DNA from: Micromonospora sp. WMMA1363
GTDB lineage: Bacteria; Actinomycetota; Actinomycetes; Mycobacteriales; Micromonosporaceae
Length of the DNA: 64,000 bases
Direction: 5' to 3'
NCBI RefSeq assembly: GCF_030345795.1
Contig: NZ_JAUALB010000001.1
Location: forward strand, 310,001-374,000
Position numbers and translations under genes: made by a program. Of this stretch, positions 29,479 through 38,241 are shown piece by piece. Each line of letters begins with the position of its first letter. Positions within the stretch are counted from its first letter, which is position 1. The notes beneath the pieces were generated by a model that saw nothing but the letters and a program-made list of their open reading frames with translations, had not been told where the DNA came from and ran no database searches.

Positions 29479-29553
29479 TTCCCGGAAGGAACTGGATCTG
29501 TTGTGTCACAGAAGGAGTGGCCATCGAGCCTCGATGGCCACTCCTTCCGGGAA
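29479..29553. terminator. Nested inverted repeats upstream of the YciI gene
   Basis: A near-perfect palindrome pairs 29511-29528 with 29530-29547 (18 bp around one base). A second, competing pair joins ttcccggaagg at 29479-29489 with its complement at 29543-29553. The structure lies past the stop of the gene at 29583-30220 and before the YciI start. It probably terminates the upstream gene; the two exclusive folds could act as an attenuator. Confidence 0.6.
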
Positions 29554-29582
29554 CCGTGCACGCTCGCTGATGGCGGTGGGTG

Positions 29583-30220
29583 TTAGGCGGCGGTGGTCCA
29601 GAGGGACTGGAAGGCTGCGGCCTCGCCAGCCAGCCAGCGTTCGATCTCCTCCGGTTTCGCGCCGACCGGCATCTGGTGGGCCCGACCGCGCCGCACGTCG
29701 ACCAGGACCGGCTCGGCGTGCGGCAGGACCGCCGGGCCATCAGGTGCAGGGTGGCCAGCACCGCCTCGTCGCTGGGCGGCGCCTCGTCGAAGTGCAGGCG
29801 GACCGCCTCGGCGCGGCCGTCGGAGTGGCGCACGCCGAAGTGGGGGTTGATCTTCACCGGTAGGTCGCCCAGCACAGCGAGCGCGTCGCGTGTCTGGGCC
29901 AGGTCGACCGACCGCGGCTCGCCGAGGGCGCGCAGCCAGGCCGTGGCTCCCGGCGCGAGCGCCTGGTACAGCGGGCGCCAGCGGGGCTTGACCGTGTTGA
30001 CCACCTGTTCGAGGTGGGTGCCCTCGGTGTGGAAGGCGATGTCGGCCTTGAGCGCCCTGACGAACTGGCCGTGCGGGTTGAAACCGGAGCGGCTGGCCCG
30101 CTGCCGGCGCAGGCCGCCGACGAAGGTGGCCTTGGTCGGTCCGGTGCGGGCCACGTACCGGGTGAAGCCGAGAAGCGTGGCGTAGGGGGCGAGTGGGGTG
30201 GCGGAGGTGGGCGTGCTCAC
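29583..30220 (-). pseudogene. Unrecognised conserved-looking protein with a one-base frameshift
   Basis: About 212 residues in two frames. The first frame runs from the start to LHLMA near 29737 and the second continues PAVLPHAEPVLVDVRRG to the TAA at 29583. One missing C in gccc(c)gg on the coding strand joins them as LMAPAVLPHAEP. I do not recognise the family; the protein has no membrane segment and includes GFTRYVARTGPTKATFVGGL, FNPHGQFVRALKADI and KINPHFGVRH. The GTG at 30220 is preferred, because GGGAGG abuts the ATG at 30226 directly but lies six bases from the GTG. Codon bias stays normal on both sides of the break, which suggests a recent indel or sequence error. Confidence 0.6.
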
Positions 30221-30226
30221 GGACAT

Positions 30227-30584
30227 CCTCCCAGGTCAACTGCTCTATTAGTACATACATTCTAATCGACGGTGCTGACATTTCCAGGTGCTTGGTGCCC
30301 CCACCGCCGTCACCGGCCCAGCTGTCCGGGATGTCCCGGTGGGCTGTCGACGGTGACCGCCATGACCATGCCTCGTCCCTCGACCGGTCGATCGGCCGTT
30401 ATTTGTATGGCTCTGTCTTCTTCGTGCACCATCTTCGGTTTCATGTCGTGATGGGTGGGGTACCCGCTTAACCCGCGGTGTGGCTGCTACCGCCTGCCTG
30501 GTAGCCGAGGAGCGGCCACCTGCGTCTCTGCCCGGGGTTGGTTGGTTCCTCGTCCGTGACGGGGTTGAGGACACCGAGACCACG
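30227..30584. other. 358-bp interval with promoter-like AT-rich stretch
   Basis: No gene is supported. The left end (30240-30262) is unusually AT-rich (ctattagtacatacattct) and probably carries the promoter of the minus-strand gene. The region 30390-30450 is also AT-richer, and may hold the promoter of the plus-strand beta-helix-like gene. Confidence 0.45.
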
Positions 30585-31494
30585 ATGACGACCCATCAGG
30601 AACACATTCACGAGCCGGACCGCCCCATCGCGGTCCGCACGAAGCCGCAGCGGCGGTGGTGGTGGGCCGCCGGGGTGGCTGGGGTGACCGGCCTGGCCCT
30701 CACCGGCGCCGGCGTCGCCTACGCCGCGCTTGGCGCCAGCCCCCGGACCGGCTGGCCCGCCCGCACCGCCGCCCTGCTCGCCGGCGACCAGCCCGGCGAA
30801 CCCACCCGGGCCGACGCCCCCAGCGACCGCCGCGACGACCGCACAGGCGCCGGCAACGCGGAGACGAGCACAACAACAAGAAGGGGAAAGGGAAGAAGGA
30901 GAAGCGGAAGGGCAAGCCGGTCCCGTGCGACCCGGACAAGCTGATCGCCGCGATCACCCTCGCCAACGCCCGCGGCGGCGCCGACCTCGACCTCGCCGGG
31001 GACTGCACCTACACCCACCTCACCCCGCAGAACGGCGCCGGCCTCCCCGCGATCACCACCCCCGTCACCCTCAACGGCAAGAACACCACCATCACCCGCG
31101 CCGCCGCAGCCCCCTCTTCCGCATCATCGCCGTCGACACCGGCGGCCGACTCACCCGTGACCGTGACCGTGGCCGTGGTGGACAGCACCATCAGGAACAA
31201 CACTGCCGGCGGCGTCGGCGGCGGCCTCTCGAACTCGGGCGAGACGGTGCTGCAACGCACGAAGGTCACCGGCAACCAGGCGGGGAGCCAGGGCGGCGGC
31301 ATCCACAATGCCGCCGCCGGCACGCTCACCCTCTTCTCCACCGCGATCGTCAAGAACACCGCCGTCGCCGCCAACGGCGGTGGGGGCATCTTCAACGTGG
31401 CGGGCGGCACGGTGAACCTGAACACCGCCACCGGCACCACCGTCATCAAGAACCGCCCCAACAACTGCGTCAACGTCCCCGCTGCACCGGATAG
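30585..31494 (+). pseudogene. Membrane-anchored right-handed beta-helix-like surface protein, multiply frameshifted
   Basis: Four single-base changes separate the pieces of what appears to be one gene of about 300 residues. The first part starts MTTHQEHIHEPDRP and has a signal or anchor helix (WWWAAGVAGVTGLALTGAG); near 30863 it shifts to a Lys-rich linker and KPVPCDPDKLIAAITLANARGG. Near 31107 it shifts to PLFRIIAVDTGGRL, near 31152 back to VTVTVAVVDSTIRNN followed by beta-helix-like repeats (GGGLSNSG, GGGIHNAAAG, GGGIFNVAGG). Near 31485 a last shift gives the ending NCVNVPGCTG and a TAG at 31494, just before a terminator hairpin. Three shifts need one added base and one needs one removed. 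It may be an eroding gene or poor sequence. Confidence 0.6.
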
Positions 31495-31521
31495 CAACCC
31501 GAACGCAGCACCCACAACGAC

Positions 31522-31567
31522 GAGGGGTTCCGCCCCGCCACCCACCGGCGACGGGGCGGAACCCCTC
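31522..31567 (+). terminator. Terminator-like hairpin after the beta-helix-like gene
   Basis: A perfect 15-bp inverted repeat pairs 31522-31536 with 31553-31567 around a 16-nt loop. It begins 27 bases after the reconstructed TAG stop at 31494, which supports that stop over the longer uninterrupted frame ending at 31636. Confidence 0.7.
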
Positions 31568-31685
31568 CACCCGTCCCCCGACATCCGCCGGGCCGGACAC
31601 CAAGCTGTCGCGCGAGGACGGGCCTTGACCCCCTGATCCTGCACACGGGCTCTATGCGGCCCGGGTGCGCCGGGTATCTTGCGGA

Positions 31686-32348
31686 TCAGTCGTCCCTGTC
31701 GACGGTGAGGCTGGCGGCGGTCAGCGACAGGTGTCGTTCGAGCAGTGCGGACGCCGTGTCCGCGTCCCGGGCCAGCGCCGCCTCCTCCAGTTGGCGGTGT
31801 TCGCCGATGAAGTCACGATCGGGAGCGCGATCAGCCGCCCAGTTCCGGGCGAGCTCGCTGGCGAGCCACAGCCGGTCGAACGTCGCCAGCAGCACCGCGT
31901 TCCCGCTGCCCTCCAGCAGTGCGCGGTGGAAGTCGCGGTGCGCGCGTGACCACTCCGGGTTGACGCGCCGGCCGTCGCCGGGTTCGTACCCGGGCGTGCG
32001 CGCGAGTCGGTGATGGGCGGCGCGTACGCGTGCCTCCCAGTCCAGGTCGCCGTGTGCGATCGCCAGCCGCAGGGTCGCCGGTTCGATTGTGCGGCGGGCC
32101 TCGGCGAGGTCCTGCCAGCGCTGGTCGGACCGGGTGGGTACGGCGAAGCCGCGGTTGGCGAGCCGGTCGGCGAGCCCGTCGCCGACCAGGCGCACCAGCG
32201 CCTCCCGCACCACCGCGAGGCTCACGCCGTGTGCTCCGGCCAGTTCCTGCGGCTTGAGCGGTTCGCCGGGTGCGTAGTCGCCGCGCAGGATCGCCTCCCG
32301 CAGGGTGGTGTAGATCCGCCCGGAGAGCATCTGTTTCGCCTCAGCCAT
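31686..32348 (-). CDS. GntR/FadR family transcriptional regulator
   Basis: A 220-residue regulator. The N-terminal winged helix is seen in LSGRIYTTLREAILRGDYAPGEPL and LAGAHGVSLAVVREAL; the C-terminal all-helical FCD domain has ARRTIEPATLRLA, EWSRAHRDFHRALLEG and IGEHRQLEEAALARD with metal-binding-type His residues. The ATG at 32348 is chosen because upstream residues read into the divergent promoter. It diverges from a PEBP-type gene with a perfect palindrome between them, so it probably regulates both. The effector is unknown. Confidence 0.88.
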   Translation of the reverse strand: MAEAKQMLSGRIYTTLREAILRGDYAPGEPLKPQELAGAHGVSLAVVREALVRLVGDGLADRLANRGFAVPTRSDQRWQDLAEARRTIEPATLRLAIAHGDLDWEARVRAAHHRLARTPGYEPGDGRRVNPEWSRAHRDFHRALLEGSGNAVLLATFDRLWLASELARNWAADRAPDRDFIGEHRQLEEAALARDADTASALLERHLSLTAASLTVDRDD

Positions 32349-32367
32349 GACCAGCATCGTAGACCAT

Positions 32368-32402
32368 TTGACAGATAATCGATTTTCAGTGCTAAAATCG
32401 AT
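32368..32402 (+). promoter_or_regulatory. Promoter and palindromic operator upstream of the PEBP gene
   Basis: TTGACA at 32368-32373 and TAAAAT at 32393-32398 form a candidate -35/-10 pair with a rather long 19-base spacer. Overlapping it, ATCGATTTT at 32378-32386 is repeated inverted as AAAATCGAT at 32394-32402 with a 7-base loop. A regulator dimer here, probably the divergent GntR protein, would block the promoter. Confidence 0.6.
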
Positions 32403-32433
32403 AACGTCAGCTCGTCTGGAAGGATCACCTCTC

Positions 32434-32967
32434 GTGAACGACCCGTTCGCCCGCCTGCCCGAGGCGGAAACCTTCACGGTCACCAGCAGCACCGTCACGG
32501 ACGGCGCCTCGTTCGGCGCCGCGCAGATGTCCGGGATCTTCGGCGTGCCCGGCGGCAAGGACATCTCGCCGCAGCTGTCCTGGGCCGGCGCCCCCGAGGG
32601 CACCAAGAGCTACGCCGTCACCGTCTACGACCCGGACGCCCCCACCGGCTCCGGCTTCTGGCACTGGGCGGTCGCCGACATCCCCGCCGCCGTCACCAGC
32701 CTCCCGGAGGGTGCGGGCGACGACACCGGCACCGGCCTCCCCGACGGAGCGTTTCAGCTGCCCAACGACGCCCGCGTCGCCCGCTTCATCGGCGCCGCCC
32801 CACCCGCCGGTCACGGCCCGCACCGGTACGTGATGGTCGTCCACGCGCTCGACGTCGAGTCCATCGGTGTGGCGGCGGACGCGACACCGGCGGTCCTCGG
32901 CTTCACCATCGCCAGCCACATCCTGGCCCGTGCGGTCCTGACCGCCATCGCCGAGAACCCGGCCTGA
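32434..32967 (+). CDS. YbhB/YbcL family PEBP (Raf kinase inhibitor-like) protein
   Basis: A 177-residue phosphatidylethanolamine-binding-like protein. Ligand-pocket motifs are ISPQLSWAGAPEGTKSYAVTVYDPDAPTG in the central region, FWHWAVADIP and PPAGHGPHRYVMVVHALD. Bacterial members are of uncertain function. The GTG start at 32434 is supported by GGAAGGA nine bases upstream; the open frame back to 32347 crosses the promoter. The divergent GntR regulator is its likely controller. Confidence 0.9.
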   Translation: MNDPFARLPEAETFTVTSSTVTDGASFGAAQMSGIFGVPGGKDISPQLSWAGAPEGTKSYAVTVYDPDAPTGSGFWHWAVADIPAAVTSLPEGAGDDTGTGLPDGAFQLPNDARVARFIGAAPPAGHGPHRYVMVVHALDVESIGVAADATPAVLGFTIASHILARAVLTAIAENPA

Positions 32968-32988
32968 CCCAGCGTCGCTGGGACAAAC

Positions 32989-33040
32989 CGCGGAGTAGGT
33001 CCGGACGACCCGCCTTGGCGGCGTCCGGACCTACTCCGCG
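32989..33040. terminator. Long perfect hairpin between PEBP and DUF3516 helicase genes
   Basis: A perfect 19-bp inverted repeat (32989-33007 and 33022-33040) with a 14-base loop lies between the convergent ends of the PEBP gene (32967) and the helicase gene (33124). It has no T tract and should act on both strands. Confidence 0.75.
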
Positions 33041-33123
33041 AGTCACCGGCCAGCCGCTTGGCGCCTCGCAATCCCGCTCCGGAGGTGGCAGCCGGACACC
33101 TCGGACGGTCCTGTCGGCGGATG

Positions 33124-35628
33124 TCAGAGCTGGCCCACGCCGGTGATCCGGACGGCTGCGGCGCCCGCCTCGTCGGAGGCGGCGAGGTCGACCTCGCCGC
33201 TGATGCCCCAGTCGTGGTCGCCTTCGGGGTCGTCCAGAATCTGCCGGACGGCCCACCGCTCCCGACCCTGGTCGATCATGAGTAGTGCGGGCCCGCGGGC
33301 GTCCGGGCCGGTGCCGATCGAGTCGTACGAGTCGAAGTACGGCTCCAACGCGTCCGCCCACGCGTCCGCGTCCCAGCCGGTCCCGGCGTCGAGTTCCCCG
33401 AGTAGATCCCAGCGGCGCAGGGCCGCCAGCTCGACCCGGCGGAACAGGGCGTTGCGCACCAGCACCCGGAACGCCCGCGTGTTGCGGGTGACCGCCGCCG
33501 GCCGGTCGTCCAGCGACGCGGCGACCTCCTCGACGTCGGACGGGTTGCGCAGCCGCTCCCATTCGTCGATGAGGCTGGAGTCGACCTGGCGGACCAGCTC
33601 ACCCAGCCATTCGATGAGATCGACAAGTTCCTCGGTCTTGGCGTCCTCGGGGACGGTCTGCCGCAGCGTCTTGTACGCGTCGGCGAGATATCGCAGCACC
33701 AGCCCCTCGGACCGAGACAGCCCGTAGAACTGCACGTACTCGGTGAAGGTCATCGCCCGCTCGTACATGTCCCGGACCACGGACTTGGGGGAGAGCTGGT
33801 GGTCGGCGACCCACGGGTGGCCCTGCCGGTACATCTCGTACGCGCTCTCCAGCAGTTCGGCCAGCGGCCGGGGCCAGGTCACCTCGTCGAGCAGTTCGAG
33901 CCGGGCCTCGTACTCGATACCCTCGGCCTTCATCGCGGCGACCGCCTCGCCACGGGCCTTGAACTGCTGTGCGGAGAGCACCTGGCGGGGGTCGTCGAGG
34001 ATCGACTCGATCACGCTGAGCACGTCGAGGGCGTATGCCGGCGACTCCCGGTCCAGCAGCTCGATCGCGGCCAGGGCGAGCGGTGACAGCGGCTGGTTGA
34101 GCGCGAAGTCGAGCTGGAGGTCGACGGTGAGCCGGACCCGCCGCCCGGTCTCGTCCGGCTCGGGCAGTTCCTCGACCACACCACCCGCCCGCAGCGCGCG
34201 GTAGATCGCGATGGCCCGGCGGATGTGCCGGCGCTGGGCGGCGAGGTCCTCGTGGTTGTCGGTGAGCAGGTGACGCATCGCCGCGAACGCGTCGCCGGGG
34301 CGCCCGATGACGTTGAGCAGCATCGAGTGACTGACCTGGAAGCTGGAGGTCAACGGCTCGGGCTCGGCCTCGACCAGGCGCTGGAAGGTCGGCTCGCCCC
34401 AGCCGATCGACCCCTCCGGTGGCTTCTTCTTGACCACCTTGCGGCGCTTCTTCGGGTCGTCGCCCGCCTTGGCGAGGGCCTTGGTGTTCTCGATGACGTG
34501 CTCGGGGGCCTGCACGACGACCCGGCCGAGGGTGTCGAAACCGGCCCGCCCGGCCCGCCCGGCGATCTGGTGGAACTCGCGGGCCTTGAGCAGCCGGGTC
34601 CGGGTGCCGTCGTACTTCGACAGGCCGGTGAAGAGGACGGTGCGGATCGGCACGTTGATGCCGACACCGAGGGTGTCCGTACCGCAGATGACCTTGAGGA
34701 GTCCGGCCTGGGCGAGCGTCTCCACCAGGCGGCGGTACTTGGGCAGCATCCCGGCGTGGTGCACGCCGATGCCGTGCCGGACCAGCCGGGACAGGGTCTT
34801 GCCGAAGCCGGAGGTGAACCGGAAGCTCCCGATCGCGGTCGCGATCATGTCCTTCTCCGCGCGCGTACAGACGTTCACGCTCATCAGCGCCTGGGCGCGT
34901 TCCAGCGCGGCGGCCTGGGTGAAGTGCACGACGTAGACCGGCGCCTGCTTGGTCTCCAGCAACTCCTCCAGTGTCTCGTGTAGCGGCGTCATCGCGTACG
35001 AGAAGAGCAGCGGGACGGGTCGTTCGGCCGAGCGGACGACGGCGGTCGGCCGGCCGGTACGCCGGGTCAGGTCGTCGACGAAGCGGGTGGTGTCGCCCAG
35101 CGTGGCGGACATCAGGACGAACTGGGCCTGCGGCAGCTCGATCAGTGGTACCTGCCAGGCCCAACCCCGGTCCGGCTCGGCGTAGAAGTGGAACTCGTCC
35201 ATGACCACCTGGCCGACGTCGGCGCGGGCGCCCTCCCGCAGCGAGAGGTTGGCCAGGATCTCCGCGGTGCAGCAGATGATCGGGGCATCCGGGTTGACGC
35301 TGGCGTCGCCGGTGAGCATGCCGACGTTCTCGGCGCCGAAGACCTCGCACAGCGCGAAGAACTTCTCCGACACCAGGGCCTTGATCGGCGCGGTGTAGAA
35401 GGTTGTCCGGTCGTCGGCCAGGGCGGCGAAGTGGGCCGCGATCGCCACCAGGCTCTTGCCGGATCCGGTCGGCGTATTCATGATCAAATTCGCGCCGGAT
35501 ACGATCTCGATGACCGCCTCTTCCTGGTGGGGGTAGAGGTCGAGGTCGCGCGCGGACGCCCAGCCGGCGAACGCGTCGAAGAGGGTGTCGGGGTTGGCGC
35601 TGGCCGGCAGCGCGGCGGTGAGTGTCAT
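33124..35628 (-). CDS. DExH-box helicase with C-terminal DUF3516
   Basis: An 834-residue superfamily 2 helicase. Motif I is NTPTGSGKS (about 51-59), motif II is MDEFHFYA, motif III is MSATLGD, later HHAGMLPKYRR, GTDTLGVGINVP and HQIAGRAGRAG. A Lys-rich insert (DPKKRRKVVKKK) follows the core, then about 400 residues of the DUF3516 region found in actinobacterial members. The helicase resembles the Ski2-like class, so RNA is a plausible substrate, but the function is untested here. A single ATG start at 35628 fits. Confidence 0.9.
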   Translation of the reverse strand: MTLTAALPASANPDTLFDAFAGWASARDLDLYPHQEEAVIEIVSGANLIMNTPTGSGKSLVAIAAHFAALADDRTTFYTAPIKALVSEKFFALCEVFGAENVGMLTGDASVNPDAPIICCTAEILANLSLREGARADVGQVVMDEFHFYAEPDRGWAWQVPLIELPQAQFVLMSATLGDTTRFVDDLTRRTGRPTAVVRSAERPVPLLFSYAMTPLHETLEELLETKQAPVYVVHFTQAAALERAQALMSVNVCTRAEKDMIATAIGSFRFTSGFGKTLSRLVRHGIGVHHAGMLPKYRRLVETLAQAGLLKVICGTDTLGVGINVPIRTVLFTGLSKYDGTRTRLLKAREFHQIAGRAGRAGFDTLGRVVVQAPEHVIENTKALAKAGDDPKKRRKVVKKKPPEGSIGWGEPTFQRLVEAEPEPLTSSFQVSHSMLLNVIGRPGDAFAAMRHLLTDNHEDLAAQRRHIRRAIAIYRALRAGGVVEELPEPDETGRRVRLTVDLQLDFALNQPLSPLALAAIELLDRESPAYALDVLSVIESILDDPRQVLSAQQFKARGEAVAAMKAEGIEYEARLELLDEVTWPRPLAELLESAYEMYRQGHPWVADHQLSPKSVVRDMYERAMTFTEYVQFYGLSRSEGLVLRYLADAYKTLRQTVPEDAKTEELVDLIEWLGELVRQVDSSLIDEWERLRNPSDVEEVAASLDDRPAAVTRNTRAFRVLVRNALFRRVELAALRRWDLLGELDAGTGWDADAWADALEPYFDSYDSIGTGPDARGPALLMIDQGRERWAVRQILDDPEGDHDWGISGEVDLAASDEAGAAAVRITGVGQL

Positions 35629-35783
35629 GGCGCGTCCATGGTGCCTGGACCCTGGCCCGGTGCGCCAACCGGGGCGGCGCCGGCGTTGCCCGCCCCCTCA
35701 CCTCGCCGGCGTCAGGGCGGAGTCTCCCGGATCGTCACCGGCCTGCGACGGGCCAGGAGACACCCTGGGCGGAACCTCTCCGC

Positions 35784-36485
35784 TCACCGGCGGTGGTAGA
35801 TCAGGTCGGCGATCGGGCGGCCGGCTGTCAACGCGCGGCGCTCGAACTTCGTCACCGGGCGGTGCGCGGGGCGTGGCGCGAAGCCGGAGTGGGCGTTCAC
35901 CAGTCCCGGATCGGCGTCCAGGGTCTGCCGCATCGCCTCGGCGTACTCGGCCCAGTCGGTCGCGCAGTGCAGTCTGCCGCCGGGCCCCAGCCGGGAGCGC
36001 AGCAGAGCCACGTGGGGCGGCTGGATGATCCGCCGCTTGTGGTGCCGTGCCTTCGGCCACGGATCGGGGAAGAACACGTGCACCGCGTCCAGCGAACCTT
36101 CGGGCAGGCCGGCGACCAGGTCCAACGCGTCCCCTCGGGCCACCCGGACGTTCTCCAACCCGTGCTGGGAGATCAGGTCGAGGAGGTTCGCGATTCCAGG
36201 CGTGTGCACCTCGACCGCCAGATAGTCTCGACCCGGGTCGGCGGCTGCCATCGCCGCGGTGGTGTCGCCCATCCCGGAACCGATCTCCAGCACCAGCGGG
36301 GCCCGGCGCGGGAACAAGACGACCGGGTCCACCGGCGTGCCGGGCACGTCCGGGACGGTCAGGCCGTGCACCGGCCAGAGCCGCTCCAGCGCCGTGGTCT
36401 GCCGCGCGGTCATCCGGCCGCGACGCGGGTGGAAGGTCCGGATGCCGCGCACGGGAACGGTGGTGGGGAAGTCGGTGGTGGTCAC
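35784..36485 (-). CDS. trmB: tRNA (guanine-N7-)-methyltransferase
   Basis: A 233-residue SAM-dependent methyltransferase that modifies G46 of tRNA. The SAM site is LVLEIGSGMGDTT, followed by VEVHTPGIANLL and the family signature FFPDPWPKARHHKRR, then GRLHCATDWAEYAE. The GTG at 36485-36483 gives the start VTTTDFPTTVPVRG. The longer frame back to 37037 runs antisense through the neighbouring secreted-protein gene and is rejected. Confidence 0.93.
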   Translation of the reverse strand: MTTTDFPTTVPVRGIRTFHPRRGRMTARQTTALERLWPVHGLTVPDVPGTPVDPVVLFPRRAPLVLEIGSGMGDTTAAMAAADPGRDYLAVEVHTPGIANLLDLISQHGLENVRVARGDALDLVAGLPEGSLDAVHVFFPDPWPKARHHKRRIIQPPHVALLRSRLGPGGRLHCATDWAEYAEAMRQTLDADPGLVNAHSGFAPRPAHRPVTKFERRALTAGRPIADLIYHRR

Positions 36486-36615
36486 AACGGTCCGAGCGTA
36501 CGCGAGGACCGCCGCGGATCGGATGTGATGTACGACGGGGACGGGTGGATCGACTCGACCCGTACCGCAGACCGGGCGTCGGTAGACGCCCGGCTCGACG
36601 CGCCGGGAGGGGGCA

Positions 36616-37260
36616 GTGGTGGCGACGATCCGCGGTGGCCTGGCACTGTCGATCGCGGCGGCGATCGCCGGCCCGCTGCTCGCCGCCGCGCCGGCGACGG
36701 CTGTGGGTCTCCCGCCCACCGCCCTGGCCCGCGCCGCGCCGCCGGCGGCCCGCCCGCTCGCGGGCTCGCCGGCCGTCCAGACGGCACCCGAGCGCGTGGT
36801 GCCGGTCGCGGCGCCTGTGCCGTCCGGCCCACCCCAACCGCAGCCACCGAGCGTCTTCGTCGAGGTGAGCCCCAGCACGGTGGAACCCGGCTTCCTGGTC
36901 GGCATCCGGGCGAGCTGCCGGGACAACTCGATCGCCGCGGTGGTCTGGTCCGACGCGTTCGGACGCGTGCAGGTGGAGCCGCAGCGCGGGTTGCTGACCG
37001 CGACTCCGCAGGTGCGGGAGCGCACCCTGCCCGGCAACTACCGGGTCAAGCTGGAGTGCCGGGATGGCGCCACCGCCTCGACGATGCTCCAGGTGGTGCG
37101 GTCGGTCCGACCCAGTCGCGGCCCGGCCACCGGGTTCGGCGGCGCCGCCGGTGAGGTCGCCGGCGGCTTGCTTCTGCCGGGCGGGGTCGCGCTGGTCGTG
37201 ACCGGCCTGGTGGTGTGGACCGTGTCCGCCCGTCGCCCGCGCCGTGCCGCCCGACGCTGA
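36616..37260 (+). CDS. Secreted membrane-anchored protein partner of class F sortase
   Basis: A 214-residue unrecognised protein. It has an N-terminal signal peptide (LALSIAAAIAGPLLAAAPATA), a Pro/Ala-rich stretch, a compact domain with Cys in RASCRDN and LECRDG that may form a disulfide, and a C-terminal hydrophobic helix followed by RRPRRAARR. This tripartite end resembles a sorting signal, but no LPXTG motif is visible. The GTG start follows GGGAGG. The class F sortase begins nine bases after its stop, so they are cotranscribed and probably work together at the cell surface. Confidence 0.8.
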   Translation: MVATIRGGLALSIAAAIAGPLLAAAPATAVGLPPTALARAAPPAARPLAGSPAVQTAPERVVPVAAPVPSGPPQPQPPSVFVEVSPSTVEPGFLVGIRASCRDNSIAAVVWSDAFGRVQVEPQRGLLTATPQVRERTLPGNYRVKLECRDGATASTMLQVVRSVRPSRGPATGFGGAAGEVAGGLLLPGGVALVVTGLVVWTVSARRPRRAARR

Positions 37261-37269
37261 GCCGCCCCC

Positions 37270-37929
37270 ATGGCCACGTCACGCGCCTCCCGGCCGGCCG
37301 CCCGCGCGGCTCGCCGCTCACCGTGGTCGGTCCCGCTGGCCGTGGTGCTGGTGCTGGTCGGGGTGTTCGCGACCGGAGCCGGGCTCGGGCGCACCGTCGG
37401 CCCGCTGGACTGGACCCCGACGGCCACCGCCGACCGGCCGGCCCGGAGCGCGCGGGGTGGCCTGGTCGCCAGCCGCCCGGTGCGCCTCGCGGTGCCCGCC
37501 ATCGAGGTGTCGGCACCGGTCGAGCCGGTGGGCCAGGCCCGGGACGGTTCGATCGCCGTACCGCCGCTGGAACGCGTCGAGGAGACCGGCTGGTACGACC
37601 ACGGCCCCACCCCGGGGGAGCCGGGTTTCGCCGTCATCGTCGGTCACGTCGACACCAAGAGCGGCCCGTCGGTGTTCTACGACCTGCACAGGCTGCGTCC
37701 GGGAGACACCATCGAGGTGACCCGCGCCGACCACACGGTGGTGGTGTTCCAGGTGGACTCGGTGGAGCGCTTTCCGAAGGACCAGCTCCCCGCCGACCGG
37801 GTCTACGGTGCCGATGGGCCGCCGCGACTGCGCCTGATCACCTGCGGCGGCGACTGGGTGGGCGGGCGCACCGGTTACGCCGACAACGTGATCGCCTTCG
37901 CCACGATGACCACCTCCCATATTCCGTGA
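37270..37929 (+). CDS. Class F sortase
   Basis: A 219-residue sortase. It has an N-terminal signal-anchor helix (about 20-40) and the catalytic domain with His in VIVGHVDTK, Cys in RLITCGGDW and Arg in GRTGYADNVIAF. Class F sortases are transpeptidases typical of actinobacteria; their substrates are poorly known. The upstream gene encodes a secreted protein with a C-terminal membrane helix and is the obvious partner. Confidence 0.92.
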   Translation: MATSRASRPAARAARRSPWSVPLAVVLVLVGVFATGAGLGRTVGPLDWTPTATADRPARSARGGLVASRPVRLAVPAIEVSAPVEPVGQARDGSIAVPPLERVEETGWYDHGPTPGEPGFAVIVGHVDTKSGPSVFYDLHRLRPGDTIEVTRADHTVVVFQVDSVERFPKDQLPADRVYGADGPPRLRLITCGGDWVGGRTGYADNVIAFATMTTSHIP

Positions 37930-38241
37930 AATTGCCGCCCGAGAATGTGGGGCAGGCGGGACGGACTGGACCCGAACCCGGCAAGTCAACACCACGATTT
38001 GTTAGGCTGGGACAGCGCCAACAAGGTCACTTTGTTCGCACTGGGTGACCGGCGCCGAAGGCATATTTCCCGAGCGGTGCAAGAAGCGGTCAGATGCGAC
38101 CGAGTCATGGCTCGGTCGGCCGCGATAACCGGGATGGCACAGCGAAGTCGGTGCGGTTCTCGTCGGCGAGTGTCGCCCGGCCGCGTCGCCGACGGCAAGT
38201 CAGGTCCGCACGGTTCTCGTCATGTCCGATTGGAGCCCTGC
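37930..38241 (+). other. 312-bp leader upstream of ahcY
   Basis: No gene is seen. A 7-bp hairpin gaccgag/ctcggtc lies at 38098-38104 and 38111-38117, and the 11-mer cggttctcgtc is repeated at 38154-38164 and 38211-38221. An untranslated leader is likely. I could not fit the known S-adenosylhomocysteine riboswitch consensus to it. Confidence 0.4.

Noticed and set aside
33599..35701. 700-residue frame overlapping the DUF3516 helicase
   Set aside because: Low-complexity Arg/Ala/Pro reading of a clear helicase gene in another frame.
37930..38241. SAH riboswitch before ahcY
   Set aside because: The known consensus could not be fitted; only a short hairpin and a direct repeat were seen. A covariance-model search would decide.
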